Shown piece after piece: positions 23,121 to 30,955 of a stretch of DNA of 42,663 nucleotides. Numbering within the stretch: the first letter of the stretch is position 1; every line of letters begins with the position of its first letter. The notes under the pieces are model-generated. The model was not told the DNA's origin, searched no databases, and saw only the letters and a program-made list of their open reading frames with translations. The stretch is from assembly GCF_002102345.1 (NCBI RefSeq), contig NZ_LQPP01000034.1, positions 1 through 42,663 of the forward strand, read 5' to 3'. The position numbers were made by a program, and so were the translations under genes. This DNA is from Mycolicibacterium peregrinum (GTDB lineage: Bacteria; Actinomycetota; Actinomycetes; Mycobacteriales; Mycobacteriaceae).

Positions 23121-24257
23121 TTGAGGCACGAGCGCGCGCACCGGCCCACAAGTCGTTTCAAGCGACCCGTTGTAGGTGCTATAGCGAGCTTGACCTTGAT
23201 ATCCGGATTGATGGCCGCGAGTTCGCAGGCCGATCCCGCCGACGATGCGATGGCAAAGCTCAACGAGTTGTCCCGTCAGGCGGAGCAGACCACCGAGGCC
23301 ATGCACTCGGCGCAGCTCGACCTGAACAACAAGGTTGCCGCACAAGAGACTGCGGAGCGCAAGCACGCCGAAGACGCCGCGACGGTCGACGAGGCCAAAT
23401 CGCAGCTGGCAACCTTTCAGACTTCGGTCAACAAAGTAGCTGCGGCCCAGTACATGGGCGGCCGCACCTCCGGCGTCGACGCCATCCTGACGGCAGGCTC
23501 ACCGCAGCAGCTGATCGAGCAGCTCGCCGTGCAGCGGGTGATGGCGACCGAGATGTCGGCGCAGATGAAGAACTTCCGTTCGGTGGGCGAGAAGGCCGCG
23601 GTGGCCGAGCGTGAGTCGGCGAAATCGGCCGCCGACGCCAAGACCGCCGCCGAGCAGGCTGCCGCGGTGCGCGCCGATCTGCAATCCAAGCAAAGCCAGC
23701 TGCAGGTACAGATCGCGATCGTGAAGTCGCAGTACCAGGCCTTGAGTCCGGCCCAGCGGGAAGCGATGAACGCCCTGCCGCCGACCCCGCCGGTGCCCGC
23801 CCCCGAGGCGTTGCCGCCGGCGCAGGATCCCGCCGTGTTGGCCGATCCGCCGAACGGCATTCCGCCCGGTGACGTCGCTCCGCCGGAAGGCGCACTCCCG
23901 GGTGGCGGCGACGGACATTCCGGCACCGTCATCCAGGCCGCGCTGAGCCGCATCGGCTCGCCGTACTCCTGGGGCGCGGCCGGTCCCAGCTCCTTCGACT
24001 GCTCGGGTCTGGTGATGTGGGCGTTCCAGCACGCCGGCATCTCGCTGCCGCATTCGAGCCAGGCCATGGCCCGCGGCGGTCAGCCCGTCTCGGCAGATTC
24101 GATGCAGCCGGGTGACGTGGTGACCTATTACTCCGACGCCTCCCACGTGGGCATCTACATCGGTGACGGAATGATGGTGCACGCATCGACCTACGGCACC
24201 CCGGTCAGGGTCGCCCCGGTCAATAATGCGCCGATCTACAACGTCCGTCGGTACTGA
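23121..24257 (+). CDS. ripC: NlpC/P60 peptidoglycan hydrolase RipC
   Basis: A secreted endopeptidase that cuts peptide stems during cell division; in M. tuberculosis the homologue Rv2190c is activated by FtsX. The 378-aa protein has a signal peptide (cleavage near residue 37), a long Ala/Gln/Glu coiled coil (about 40-210) that serves as the FtsX-responsive lid in the family, a Pro-rich linker (220-262), and an NlpC/P60 domain (267-378). The catalytic Cys is C294 (SFDCSGLV), with H342 (SHVGIYIG) and H354 (MVHAS). The start is TTG at 23121, supported by GAGGAC 9 nt upstream. The next gene starts inside its last 32 nt. Confidence 0.93.
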   Translation: MRHERAHRPTSRFKRPVVGAIASLTLISGLMAASSQADPADDAMAKLNELSRQAEQTTEAMHSAQLDLNNKVAAQETAERKHAEDAATVDEAKSQLATFQTSVNKVAAAQYMGGRTSGVDAILTAGSPQQLIEQLAVQRVMATEMSAQMKNFRSVGEKAAVAERESAKSAADAKTAAEQAAAVRADLQSKQSQLQVQIAIVKSQYQALSPAQREAMNALPPTPPVPAPEALPPAQDPAVLADPPNGIPPGDVAPPEGALPGGGDGHSGTVIQAALSRIGSPYSWGAAGPSSFDCSGLVMWAFQHAGISLPHSSQAMARGGQPVSADSMQPGDVVTYYSDASHVGIYIGDGMMVHASTYGTPVRVAPVNNAPIYNVRRY

Positions 24258-25110
24258 GAATTCCGACAGCGGTTTCACCCTGAACGCCCGCAGGCGTCTG
24301 CTGGTAGCGGTCCTGCTGGTGGAGCTGGCGTTGGCGACCGCGCTGCTCTGGCGGTCCGGGTCACCCTCGCCGTCGCTGCCGGCTGCGCCGCCGCAAGTCA
24401 CCTCGTCTCCTGCCGTCTCGGCGCCGCCGGAGCCCGTCACCTCGATGGTGCTGCCCGACGGGCGCACCGCTCTGCTGCTGGCCCTCGGGGGGCCGCAATC
24501 TTCGGCCCTACTGGACCGGCTCGGCCCCGAACTCGGTGCGGCTGCCGCCGCGGTGACCGCGTTCTGGGGCCCGGACTGGCCACGCGACATCGAGATCGCA
24601 GTCGCAGGCTCCGATGAACAGTTCCGGGTGCTGGCCGGCGGAGCGGCCGACATCGCCGCGACCACCACCAGGCAGCGAATCATGTTCGCCCCCGGGGCTG
24701 CCGGCATGAGCCCGGCGGCGTTACGAATCGTGTTGCGCCATGAGCTGTTCCATTATGCGGCGCGCGCGCGGACCGCTTCCGACGCGCCTCGCTGGCTCAC
24801 CGAGGGAGTGGCGGACTACGTCGGAAGACCACCCGCGCCGGTACCCGGTCCGTCCCGGGCGGGCGAACTGGCCCAGTTGCCCACCGATTCCGATCTCGAC
24901 ACACCCGGCGCCGCCCGCAGTCTGGCCTACGACCGGGCATGGTGGTTCAGCCGTTATGTCGCCGACGCCTACGGCGTCGGCAAGCTGCGTGAGCTGTACC
25001 TGCGCGCCTGCCAACCCGGCCACCCGGATGTGGCCACTGCGCTCCGGGAAACCCTTGGCGCCGACCTCGATGCCGTAGTTGCCGGTTGGCACCGTTGGCT
25101 GACCGGATAG
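24226..25110 (+). CDS. Membrane-anchored HExxH zinc peptidase-like protein (Rv2189c-like)
   Basis: A 294-aa protein with an N-terminal membrane anchor (24-42), a Pro/Ser spacer, and an exported domain. It carries a zinc-peptidase motif: RHELFHYAA gives H172, E173 and H176, and LTEGVADYV places E193 as a likely third ligand, the arrangement of gluzincin (peptidase MA-like) enzymes. The catalytic set is complete, so activity is plausible; the substrate is unknown. The ATG at 24226 overlaps ripC by 32 nt, which points to co-expression with that cell-wall hydrolase. pimB follows 39 nt later. Confidence 0.8.
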   Translation: MRRSTTSVGTENSDSGFTLNARRRLLVAVLLVELALATALLWRSGSPSPSLPAAPPQVTSSPAVSAPPEPVTSMVLPDGRTALLLALGGPQSSALLDRLGPELGAAAAAVTAFWGPDWPRDIEIAVAGSDEQFRVLAGGAADIAATTTRQRIMFAPGAAGMSPAALRIVLRHELFHYAARARTASDAPRWLTEGVADYVGRPPAPVPGPSRAGELAQLPTDSDLDTPGAARSLAYDRAWWFSRYVADAYGVGKLRELYLRACQPGHPDVATALRETLGADLDAVVAGWHRWLTG

Positions 25111-25149
25111 CCTGTCGCCGATGGACGGCAAACGGGCGGGGATAGCGCG

Positions 25150-26283
25150 ATGACGCGGGTTTTGCTGGTCACCAACGACTTTCCACCGCGTCGCGGCGGG
25201 ATCCAGTCATACCTGGAGGCGTTCGTCGGCGAGTTGATCCGCGATGGTTCGCACCAGCTGACGGTGTATGCGCCGAAGTGGAAGGGCAGCGCCGACTACG
25301 ACGCGGCCGCCGGATACCAGGTGGTGCGGCATCCGACCACGCTGATGATCCCCGAACCGATGGTGGCGACGCGCATGCAGCGGTTGATCGCCGAGCACGA
25401 CATCGAGACGGTGTGGTTCGGTGCGGCCGCCCCGTTGGCGCTGCTGGGCCCGCTGGCCCGACGTGCCGGAGCCACCCGCGTGGTGGCCAGCACCCACGGT
25501 CACGAGGTCGGCTGGTCGATGCTGCCGGTGGCGCGGAGTGCCCTGCGCCGCATCGGAGATGACGCCGACGTCGTGACGTTCATAAGCCGCTACACCCGCG
25601 GCAGGTTCGCCTCGGCGTTCGGTCCCCACGCGGCGTTGGAACGCCTGTCGCCCGGCGTCGACACCGACCGATTCGTACCCGACCCGGTGGCCCGGGCCGA
25701 GCTGCGCGCCCGGTACGGGCTGGGCCAACGCCCCGTCGTGGTCTGCCTGTCCCGCCTGGTGCCGCGCAAAGGCCAGGACATGCTCATCCGCGCCTGGCCC
25801 GCGATCCGCCGTCGCATCTCCGACGCGGCACTGGTCATCGTCGGTGGAGGACCGTATCTGCCGACCCTCGAACAACTCGTGCGCACGCACGATGTGGCCG
25901 CCGACGTCCTGTTCACCGGTGCGGTGCCGGGTGCGGAACTGCCCGCGCACCATGCGATGGCCGACGTCTTCGCCATGCCGTGCCGTACTCGCGGCGCGGG
26001 GCTGGACGTCGAGGGCCTGGGCATCGTCTACCTGGAGGCCTCGGCATGCGGGGTGCCGGTGGTCGCCGGAACCTCCGGCGGAGCGCCGGAAACCGTGCTG
26101 GACGGCCAGACGGGCACCGTCGTGGACGGCACCGACGTGGCAGCGGTGGCGACGGCAGTGGGCGACCTACTGGCCGACCCGGGCCGCGCCGCCGCGATGG
26201 GTGTGGCGGGGCGGCACTGGGCCGTCGACAACTGGCAGTGGCGCTCGCAGGGCGCCCGGCTGACCGGGCTGCTGTCGGGCTGA
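25150..26283 (+). CDS. pimB: Alpha-mannosyltransferase PimB' (GT4)
   Basis: Adds the second mannose, from GDP-mannose, to PIM1 (at inositol O6) on the cytoplasmic face of the membrane, giving PIM2, the base of lipomannan and lipoarabinomannan. The 377-aa protein has the GT-B fold: NDFPPRRGGIQSY (9-21) is the first glycine loop, THGHEVGW holds the acceptor-side His, SRLVPRKGQDML starts the second domain, and EGLGIVYLEASACGVPVV carries the nucleotide-sugar Glu. It is the counterpart of Rv2188c. The ATG at 25150 has GGGCGGGG upstream. It converges on fadD15 across 23 bp. Confidence 0.92.
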   Translation: MTRVLLVTNDFPPRRGGIQSYLEAFVGELIRDGSHQLTVYAPKWKGSADYDAAAGYQVVRHPTTLMIPEPMVATRMQRLIAEHDIETVWFGAAAPLALLGPLARRAGATRVVASTHGHEVGWSMLPVARSALRRIGDDADVVTFISRYTRGRFASAFGPHAALERLSPGVDTDRFVPDPVARAELRARYGLGQRPVVVCLSRLVPRKGQDMLIRAWPAIRRRISDAALVIVGGGPYLPTLEQLVRTHDVAADVLFTGAVPGAELPAHHAMADVFAMPCRTRGAGLDVEGLGIVYLEASACGVPVVAGTSGGAPETVLDGQTGTVVDGTDVAAVATAVGDLLADPGRAAAMGVAGRHWAVDNWQWRSQGARLTGLLSG

Positions 26284-26306
26284 GCCCGGTTCAGCCGTAC
26301 CCGGCC

Positions 26307-28115
26307 TCAGCCGTACAGCGCCGCGATGTCGGTCGCGAACTTCTCGGCCACCACTTTGCGCTTGACTTTCAGCGTGGGCGTCAGCTCACCAGTGTCCTCG
26401 GTGAAGTCGACGGGCAGGATCCGGAACTTGCGGATTGACTCGGCATGCGACACTGCCTGATTGGCGTCCTTGACCGCCAGGTCGATCTCGGCCAGCAGGT
26501 CCGGATCGTCGGCGAGATCGCCGACCGAGGCGCCGGCGTCCTTGCTGTTGCGCTGCTTCCAACCCGGGAAAGCCTCCGGGTCGATGGTGATGAGCGCGGC
26601 GATGAACGGCTGCTGATCGCCGACGGCCATGGCCTGGCTGATCAACGGATGGGCCCGCAGCCGGTCCTCGAGCAGCGCGGGGGCGACGTTCTTGCCGCCG
26701 GCGGTGACGATGATTTCCTTCTTGCGCCCGACGATGGTCAGGAAACCGTCGTCATCGATGGCGCCGAGGTCGCCGGTGTGGAACCAGCCGTCGGAGAACA
26801 CCGCGTTGGTCTCGGACTCGTTGCCCCAGTAACCGCTGAACACCACGCCGCCCTTGACCAGCAGCTCACCGTCCTCGGCGATACGCATGCTGTTGCCGGG
26901 CATCAGCTTGCCGACCGAGCCGACCTTGAGGTCGTTGACCCGGTTCACGGTGATGGCCGCGCTGGTCTCGGTGAGGCCGTAGCCCTCGTAGATGCTCAGG
27001 CCCACACCGCGATAGAAGTGGCCCAGCCGAGCGCCCAGCGGTGCGCCGCCGGAGATCGCCGCCCGGCATTCACCGCCGAGGGCCGCCCGCAGCTTGCCGT
27101 AGACCAGCTTGTCGAACAGCGCGTGCTTGGCGCGCAGGATCAGACCTGCACCGCCGGTGTCCTGGGCTTTGCTCCACTCGATCGCCGTGTCCGCGGCGAT
27201 CGCGAAGATCTTGCCCTTGCCGTCGTTGCGGGCGTTCTGCTCGGCGGTGTTGTAGACCTTCTCGAACACGCGGGGCACCGAGACGACGAGCGTCGGCTTG
27301 AACACGCCGAAGGTCGGGACCAGGTTCTTGATGTCGCTGGTGAAGCCGAGGGTGACCTTGTTGGTGAAGGCCGCGATGGTGATGGCCCGGGCCAGCACGT
27401 GGGCCAGCGGCAGGAACACGAGCATCCGCTCGCCCGGGGCCAGCTCGGTGGGGAAGCACGCCTTGGCGCCCCGGATCTCGTAGAGCAGGTTCGAGTGGGT
27501 CAGCTGGCAGCCCTTGGGCTGGCCGGTCGTTCCCGAGGTGTAGATCAGGGTGGCCGGATCGGCCGAGCGGATGCCGGCCAGGCGCTTGTCGAGTTCGGCG
27601 GGGTCAGCAGACTTACCGGCCTCGGCCATGGCCTCCAGCGCGGGGGTGCCGGTGCCGTCGATCCGCAGCACCTTGCGGAGTTCGGGCAGCTGGCCGTGCA
27701 GCTGTTCGACGGTCTCGGCGTGTGCGTCGGTCTCGGCGAAGATGATCTTGGCCGCGGAATTGTCGAGGACGAACCGCACCTGCTCGGCCGAGGAGGTCTC
27801 GTAGATCGGCACGGTGACCGCGCCGACCGACAGGATCGCGAAGTCGATGATCGGCCACTCGTAGCGGGTGGCCGAGATGATCGCCACGCGATCGCCGGCC
27901 TGGATCCCCTCGGCGATCAGGCCCAAGGCCACCGAGCGGATCTGGTCGGCCGCTTCGGCGCAGGTCACGTCGGTCCACGCGCCGTCGACCAGGCGCCGGA
28001 AGATGACGTGGTCAGGGCTGTCGGCCGCGTGCGCGGATACCGAAGCGACGATGCTGTCATGCTCGGCGACGGTGAAAGACGCGGGCACGCTGTACTCCCG
28101 CATTGACTCACGCAC
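26307..28115 (-). CDS. fadD15: Long-chain fatty-acid-CoA ligase FadD15
   Basis: Activates fatty acids to acyl-CoA through an acyl-AMP. The 602-aa protein has the AMP-binding P-loop (TLIYTSGTTGQPKG), GYGLTETSA, the hinge Asp in TGDLGAIDDDGF, and GRKKEIIV with the C-terminal catalytic Lys near EDTGELTPTLKVKR. The GTG at 28115 is chosen because GGAGGG lies 7 nt before it. The ATG at 28103 (MREYSVPASF) matches where I recall the M. tuberculosis protein starting, but its spacing from that Shine-Dalgarno is far too long. It is divergent, across 94 bp, from the SRPBCC/ArsA/PlsC gene group, and may feed acyl-CoA to that acyltransferase (inference). Confidence 0.9.
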   Translation of the reverse strand: MRESMREYSVPASFTVAEHDSIVASVSAHAADSPDHVIFRRLVDGAWTDVTCAEAADQIRSVALGLIAEGIQAGDRVAIISATRYEWPIIDFAILSVGAVTVPIYETSSAEQVRFVLDNSAAKIIFAETDAHAETVEQLHGQLPELRKVLRIDGTGTPALEAMAEAGKSADPAELDKRLAGIRSADPATLIYTSGTTGQPKGCQLTHSNLLYEIRGAKACFPTELAPGERMLVFLPLAHVLARAITIAAFTNKVTLGFTSDIKNLVPTFGVFKPTLVVSVPRVFEKVYNTAEQNARNDGKGKIFAIAADTAIEWSKAQDTGGAGLILRAKHALFDKLVYGKLRAALGGECRAAISGGAPLGARLGHFYRGVGLSIYEGYGLTETSAAITVNRVNDLKVGSVGKLMPGNSMRIAEDGELLVKGGVVFSGYWGNESETNAVFSDGWFHTGDLGAIDDDGFLTIVGRKKEIIVTAGGKNVAPALLEDRLRAHPLISQAMAVGDQQPFIAALITIDPEAFPGWKQRNSKDAGASVGDLADDPDLLAEIDLAVKDANQAVSHAESIRKFRILPVDFTEDTGELTPTLKVKRKVVAEKFATDIAALYG

Positions 28116-28209
28116 GATCTTGCCCTCCAGGCTTGTGGTACCGGCTTTGCGCGTCAGCCTAGTCGGCCGCGGTAGGCAGACGATCACGCATGTGTGAAGC
28201 TTGTCCGCG

Positions 28210-28599
28210 ATGAACAGCATTCAGATCGCCGACGAGACATTCGTCTGCGCCGATCCGGTCGCCGTGGGCGCCGCGGTCGCCGACCCCGCCAGCTGGCGGC
28301 GGTGGTGGCCCGACCTGGTGCTCAAGGTCGTCGAGGACCGCGCCGAGAAGGGCCACCGCTGGAATGTGACCGGTGCGTTGACCGGCACCATGGAGGTCTG
28401 GCTGGAAGAGGTGATGGACGGTGTGGTGCTGCACTACTTCCTGCACGCCGAACCGTCCGGCGCCACGGCAAAGCAGTTGGCCGACATGGATCTGGCAAAG
28501 ATGAACCACCAGCGCCGCGTGGCGGGCAAGGCGATGTCCTTCGGGATCAAGCAGCGGCTGGAGTCGGCGCGCCCGGTCGGGGTGTCCCGACTGGCCTGA
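28210..28599 (+). CDS. SRPBCC/START-like protein (Rv2186c-like)
   Basis: A small cytoplasmic protein of unknown function, 129 aa. It looks like a shortened polyketide-cyclase/START-type cavity fold: an N-terminal strand (IADETFVCADPVAVG), a helix with WRRWWPDL, paired strands (HRWNVTGALTGTMEVWLEEV, VVLHYFLHAE) and a long C-terminal helix. Such folds bind lipids or other hydrophobic ligands. The ATG at 28210 is preferred to a TTG at 28201. It is the first of a same-strand run with a second SRPBCC gene, an ArsA-like ATPase, a Cys protein and a PlsC acyltransferase. Confidence 0.75.
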   Translation: MNSIQIADETFVCADPVAVGAAVADPASWRRWWPDLVLKVVEDRAEKGHRWNVTGALTGTMEVWLEEVMDGVVLHYFLHAEPSGATAKQLADMDLAKMNHQRRVAGKAMSFGIKQRLESARPVGVSRLA

Positions 28600-28611
28600 C
28601 GTCTGGCGTGT

Positions 28612-28642
28612 TTGACCGGGTCTATCTGCGGGAGGGTAGATT
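28612..28642 (+). promoter_or_regulatory. Candidate promoter of the second SRPBCC/ArsA unit
   Basis: TTGACC (28612-28617) and TAGATT (28637-28642) lie 19 nt apart. Transcription would start near 28649 and leave a GC-rich, hairpin-forming leader of about 70 nt before the GTG at 28720. Confidence 0.45.
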
Positions 28643-28662
28643 TCTCGGCGAGAGCCAGAGCA

Positions 28663-28704
28663 CCCCCGCGGGGCGGGGGAAGTAGGGGAACCCCGCGTGC
28701 GGGG
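28663..28704 (+). promoter_or_regulatory. Tandem GC hairpins in the leader of the SRPBCC/ArsA unit
   Basis: CCCCCGC/GCGGGGG (28663-28679) and CCCCGC/GCGGGG (28691-28704) form two short hairpins. GGGG at 28685-28688 can pair instead with CCCC at 28691-28694. The second hairpin would hide GGGGAG, a possible Shine-Dalgarno. No T-run follows, so these look more like a translation-control leader than a terminator. Confidence 0.4.
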
Positions 28705-28719
28705 AGATAGGGCGATGCG

Positions 28720-29157
28720 GTGGCCGACAAGACGACACAGACCATCTACATCGACGCCGATCCGGTGGCGGTGATGGATGTCATCGCCGATATCGGCTCG
28801 TATCCGCAATGGGTCGCCGAGTACAAGGAAGCCGAGGTCCTGGAGACCGACGCGCAGGGCAATCCCAAGACCGCCAGATTGGTGCTCGACGCCGCGGTGC
28901 TCAAGGACACGATGGTGCTGGCCTACGTGTGGCCCGCTGATCGCACCTCGGTGACCTGGTCCTTGGTGTCCAGTTCGTTGCTGCGGTCGCTCGAAGGGGC
29001 ATACCGCTTGGCGCCCAAGGGATCCGGCACTGAGGTCACCTACGAGTTGTCGGTCGACCTCATCATCCCGATGATCGGCTTGCTAAAGCGCAAGGCGGAG
29101 CGCAGGCTCACCGACACGGCGCTCAAGGACCTCAAGAAACGAGCCGAGGCTGAGTGA
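28720..29157 (+). CDS. SRPBCC family protein (TB16.3/Rv2185c-like)
   Basis: A 145-aa START/polyketide-cyclase fold protein, expected to be cytoplasmic with a hydrophobic pocket. It has the usual opening strand IYIDADPVAVMDVIADIGSYP..W, strands through the middle, and a long basic C-terminal helix (LLKRKAERRLTDTALKDLKKRAEAE region). The ligand is unknown. The GTG at 28720 is the start; TAGGGC six bases upstream is close to, but not, a leaderless -10. Its TGA overlaps the next gene's GTG (GTGA), so translation is coupled to the ArsA-like ATPase. From memory, the M. tuberculosis homologue TB16.3 is an abundant protein. Confidence 0.82.
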   Translation: MADKTTQTIYIDADPVAVMDVIADIGSYPQWVAEYKEAEVLETDAQGNPKTARLVLDAAVLKDTMVLAYVWPADRTSVTWSLVSSSLLRSLEGAYRLAPKGSGTEVTYELSVDLIIPMIGLLKRKAERRLTDTALKDLKKRAEAE

Positions 29158-30428
29158 CTTCGCCGGATGGGAACACACCTTCTCCTGCGAGGATCAGCCT
29201 GTTCGTCGGCAAGGGCGGCGTAGGTAAGTCGACGCTGGCGACAGCCACCGCGGTTCGCGACGCCGCTGCCGGCCGGCGGGTACTGATCGTGTCCACCGAT
29301 CAGGCGCATTCGACCGGCGATGTCCTCGGGATCGCGCTGGCTCCCACCGGGGAGCGCGCCCCCACCCGGGTGTTCAGCGATCTGGACACGGGACTGACCG
29401 GCATGGGCGGTGTCCTGGACGCCCTCGCGTTGGACACGCTGGCCCTGCTCGGTGCGCGCTGGGTCTCCACGGCCGGCCCGTTGGCGGCCCGGTTCCCCGA
29501 GTCGGATCTGGGAGACGTTGCCCCAGAGGAACTTTCGGCGCTTCCGGGAATCCAGGAAGTGCTCGGGTTGCACGAGGTGGGTGAACTCGCCGATTCCGGG
29601 CGTTGGGATCACGTCGTGGTGGACTGCGCCTCGACCGCCGATGCACTGCGGATGCTGACGCTGCCCGAGACGTTCGGCCTTTATCTGGAGCGGGCCTGGC
29701 CGAGGCACCGCAGACTGTCGGGCTCACCGGACGCGGTCAGTGCGGCCATCGTCGCCCTGATCGAACAGGTGGATGCCGGTATCCGCCGGCTCGGCACCTT
29801 GCTCACCGACGGCTCACGGGTCAGCGCGCATCTGGTGCTCACCCCGGAGCGCGTGGTGGCCGCCGAGGCCTCCCGGACCCTGGGATCGCTTGCCCTGATG
29901 GGCGTCGAGGTGGGCGAGATCATCGTCAATCAGATTTTGGTACAAGATGATTCGTTCGAGTACCAGAACCTTCCGGCACACCCCGCCTTCGACTGGTACA
30001 GCGAGCGGATCGCCGAGCAGCAGACCGTGCTCGACGAACTCGACGCCACGATCGGCGACGTGCAACTGGTGCTGGTACCGCACGTGCCGGGCGAACCGAT
30101 CGGTCCCAAGGCGCTGGGCGAGCTGATCGACAGTGCCCGACGGCGCGACGGATCACCGCCGCCGGGACCGCTGCGGCCCGTCGTAGATCGGGAGTCGGGG
30201 TCTGGACTCGAAGCGGTGTACCGATTGCGGCTAGAGTTGCCGCAGATCGATTCGGCCGGCCTCACGCTGGGCCGCGTCGATGACGACTTGATCATCGGCG
30301 TCGCAGGCATGCGCCGCCGCGTGCGGTTGGCCTCCGTCCTGCGTCGGTGCATCGTGACGGATGCCCAACTGCGCGGTGGCGAGCTGACCGTACGTTTTCG
30401 TCCGAACCCGGAGGTGTGGCCGGCATGA
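29154..30428 (+). CDS. ArsA/Get3-like ATPase (Rv2184c-like)
   Basis: A deviant-Walker P-loop ATPase of the SIMIBI class, 424 aa. The P-loop is GKGGVGKST (19-27), with the signature Lys K20. STDQAHSTGDVLG is switch I and VVVDCAST the Walker B/switch II region. Members insert or hand over membrane proteins (Get3), export oxyanions (ArsA) or partition cargo. There is no arsB nearby, no CxxC zinc pair of Get3 and no ArsA metal cysteines, so neither role is supported. It overlaps the SRPBCC gene upstream and the Cys-protein gene downstream by 4 nt each. The cargo may be a membrane-targeted or lipid-bound client (inference). Confidence 0.85.
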   Translation: MTSPDGNTPSPARISLFVGKGGVGKSTLATATAVRDAAAGRRVLIVSTDQAHSTGDVLGIALAPTGERAPTRVFSDLDTGLTGMGGVLDALALDTLALLGARWVSTAGPLAARFPESDLGDVAPEELSALPGIQEVLGLHEVGELADSGRWDHVVVDCASTADALRMLTLPETFGLYLERAWPRHRRLSGSPDAVSAAIVALIEQVDAGIRRLGTLLTDGSRVSAHLVLTPERVVAAEASRTLGSLALMGVEVGEIIVNQILVQDDSFEYQNLPAHPAFDWYSERIAEQQTVLDELDATIGDVQLVLVPHVPGEPIGPKALGELIDSARRRDGSPPPGPLRPVVDRESGSGLEAVYRLRLELPQIDSAGLTLGRVDDDLIIGVAGMRRRVRLASVLRRCIVTDAQLRGGELTVRFRPNPEVWPA

Positions 30429-30829
30429 CGGGGTCTCATCCCGAGCTGGGTTCGGAGCTGCGGCAATTGGCGCAGGAAATCCTCGACCGGCTGGATCCGG
30501 CGGTGCGGTTGGCTGCCGCCAACTTCGCGGGGTCGGCCGACAGCGCCCCGGGCAAGTGCCAGCAGGTGTGGTGCCCGGTGTGTGCGCTCGCGGCGGTCGT
30601 CAACGGCGAGCAGCATCCGCTCCTGTCCGTCATCGCCGAGCACAGCGTGGCTCTGCTGACGGTGATCCGGGCCGTCCTCGACGATGAACGAGGCGACGAC
30701 GGGGATAGCGGTGTCGCGGGAGGTAGCCCGTCACCCGACGGGGGACCGGACGTGCCGCCGCCCGACGATAACCCGCCCCCGCCGCCTCCCGGCCGCTACC
30801 AGCACATCCCGGTCACCGTAGAAGATTGA
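30425..30829 (+). CDS. Small Cys-motif protein with Pro-rich tail (Rv2183c-like)
   Basis: A conserved actinobacterial protein of unknown function, 134 aa. The N-terminal helix (ELRQLAQEILDRLD) leads to a three-Cys motif KCQQVWCPVC (C45, C50, C53), which could bind metal. A second helix follows, then an acidic and Pro-rich disordered tail with a run of six prolines. The ATG at 30425 overlaps the ArsA-like stop (ATGA), so the pair is made together; it could be a cofactor or client of the ATPase. A 126-bp gap with a small palindrome separates it from the acyltransferase gene. Confidence 0.75.
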   Translation: MTGSHPELGSELRQLAQEILDRLDPAVRLAAANFAGSADSAPGKCQQVWCPVCALAAVVNGEQHPLLSVIAEHSVALLTVIRAVLDDERGDDGDSGVAGGSPSPDGGPDVPPPDDNPPPPPPGRYQHIPVTVED

Positions 30830-30851
30830 GCAGGCTGAGCAGTTTGCTGCA

Positions 30852-30868
30852 CCGCTGAGACTCAGCGG
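30852..30868. terminator. Short palindrome after the Cys-protein gene
   Basis: CCGCTGAG-A-CTCAGCGG lies 23 nt past the stop at 30829. It has the shape of a weak hairpin without a T-run. A second small dyad, TGTGG-TAG-CCACA, follows at 30884-30896. Confidence 0.3.
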
Positions 30869-30955
30869 GCATTCAGGGCTTGATGTGGTAGCCACAACAT
30901 GGCCTGGGTACAGTTGTCGCAGAGCATTGCGCGGTGCGCACAAGGTGGAGGGTCC

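Noticed and set aside
26445..28106. 553-codon open frame opposite fadD15
   Set aside because: It is a shadow frame of a well-supported acyl-CoA ligase; no motif, no ribosome site.
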